Origin: an uncultured Atopobium sp.
GTDB taxonomy: Bacteria > Actinomycetota > Coriobacteriia > Coriobacteriales > Atopobiaceae
NCBI GenBank assembly: GCA_946647055.1
Contig: CAMPCT010000048.1
Span: 1-12,271, forward strand
Direction of reading: 5' to 3'
DNA length: 12,271 nucleotides
Shown here piece after piece: positions 12,179-12,271 of the stretch. The position numbers were made by a program, and so were the translations under genes. Each line of letters opens with the position of its first letter. The first letter of the stretch is position 1. Under the pieces are notes generated by a model that saw only the letters and a program-made list of their open reading frames with translations, was not told the DNA's origin and ran no database searches.

Positions 12179-12271
12179 GACAGCTGCCGGCCACTCCCCA
12201 GCCGAGGAAGTATGCTCGAGGGCACTCTTCGAGGAAACCCTCGGGACAAGGGTCAGCGACCCGACAGCTGC
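12133..12271. repeat. 55-nt direct repeat, two copies at an 84-nt period
   Basis: Bases 12133-12187 recur without mismatch at 12217-12271, where the window ends, so the second copy may be longer. The repeat covers the end of the left arm, the loop and the whole right arm of the inverted repeat plus CAGCTGC. The second copy lacks the full left arm and keeps only CGAGGG (12217-12222) to pair with CCCTCG. CAGCTGC also occurs at 12101, overlapping the tRNA CCA, so that heptamer appears three times (12101, 12181, 12265). Confidence 0.85.

Noticed and set aside
12101..12271. Possible CRISPR array at the window end
   Set aside because: The repeat is 55 nt with a 29-nt interval and only two copies, and it is part of a long palindrome. 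No cas gene is present.

Overview
The window looks like a chromosomal segment of a high-GC actinobacterium. The most likely source is the class Coriobacteriia (an Olsenella, Atopobium or Collinsella relative), inferred from strong G/C third-position codon use, clear Shine-Dalgarno sites, CCA-encoding tRNAs and a gut-type PTS operon. No taxonomic marker gene settles this.

Region 1 (about 59-7093, plus strand) is a carbohydrate module. A GntR/HutC-type regulator (146-949) is followed by a likely operon: an archaeal-type triosephosphate-isomerase homologue, a YjbQ/UPF0047 protein, PTS EIIB and EIIC of the galactitol family, a small membrane protein of unknown function, a FucA-like class II aldolase, a class II ketose-bisphosphate aldolase and a PTS EIIA. 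The sugar would be imported and phosphorylated by EIIA-EIIB-EIIC, cleaved by one or both aldolases, and the triose or tetrose phosphate isomerised by the TIM homologue. No sugar kinase, polyol dehydrogenase or sugar isomerase is present in the window, so this is not the textbook galactitol route. The motif ACTTGNNNA occurs four times in front of gntR and as a 9-8-9 palindrome over the promoter of the first metabolic gene, which suggests autoregulation and control of the operon.

Region 2 (7094-7267) holds tRNA-Glu(UUC), a strong GC-rich hairpin and an exact 15-nt inverted copy of the tRNA T-arm.

Region 3 (7271-11950, minus strand) is a second cluster. It reads murE-like ligase, then two adjacent end-to-end paralogous helical-repeat (TPR-like) proteins, then a multi-spanning membrane protein. 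The first three genes are nearly fused (3-nt gap, then an ATGA overlap). The ligase has a putative promoter so close to its ATG that a leaderless mRNA is possible.

Region 4 (12027-12271) holds tRNA-Val(UAC), followed at once by a perfect 25-bp inverted repeat with a 15-nt loop. A 55-nt part of that element is repeated directly 84 nt downstream and runs to the window end.

There is no stretch over 300 bases without a gene, and no CRISPR array, transposase or phage gene.
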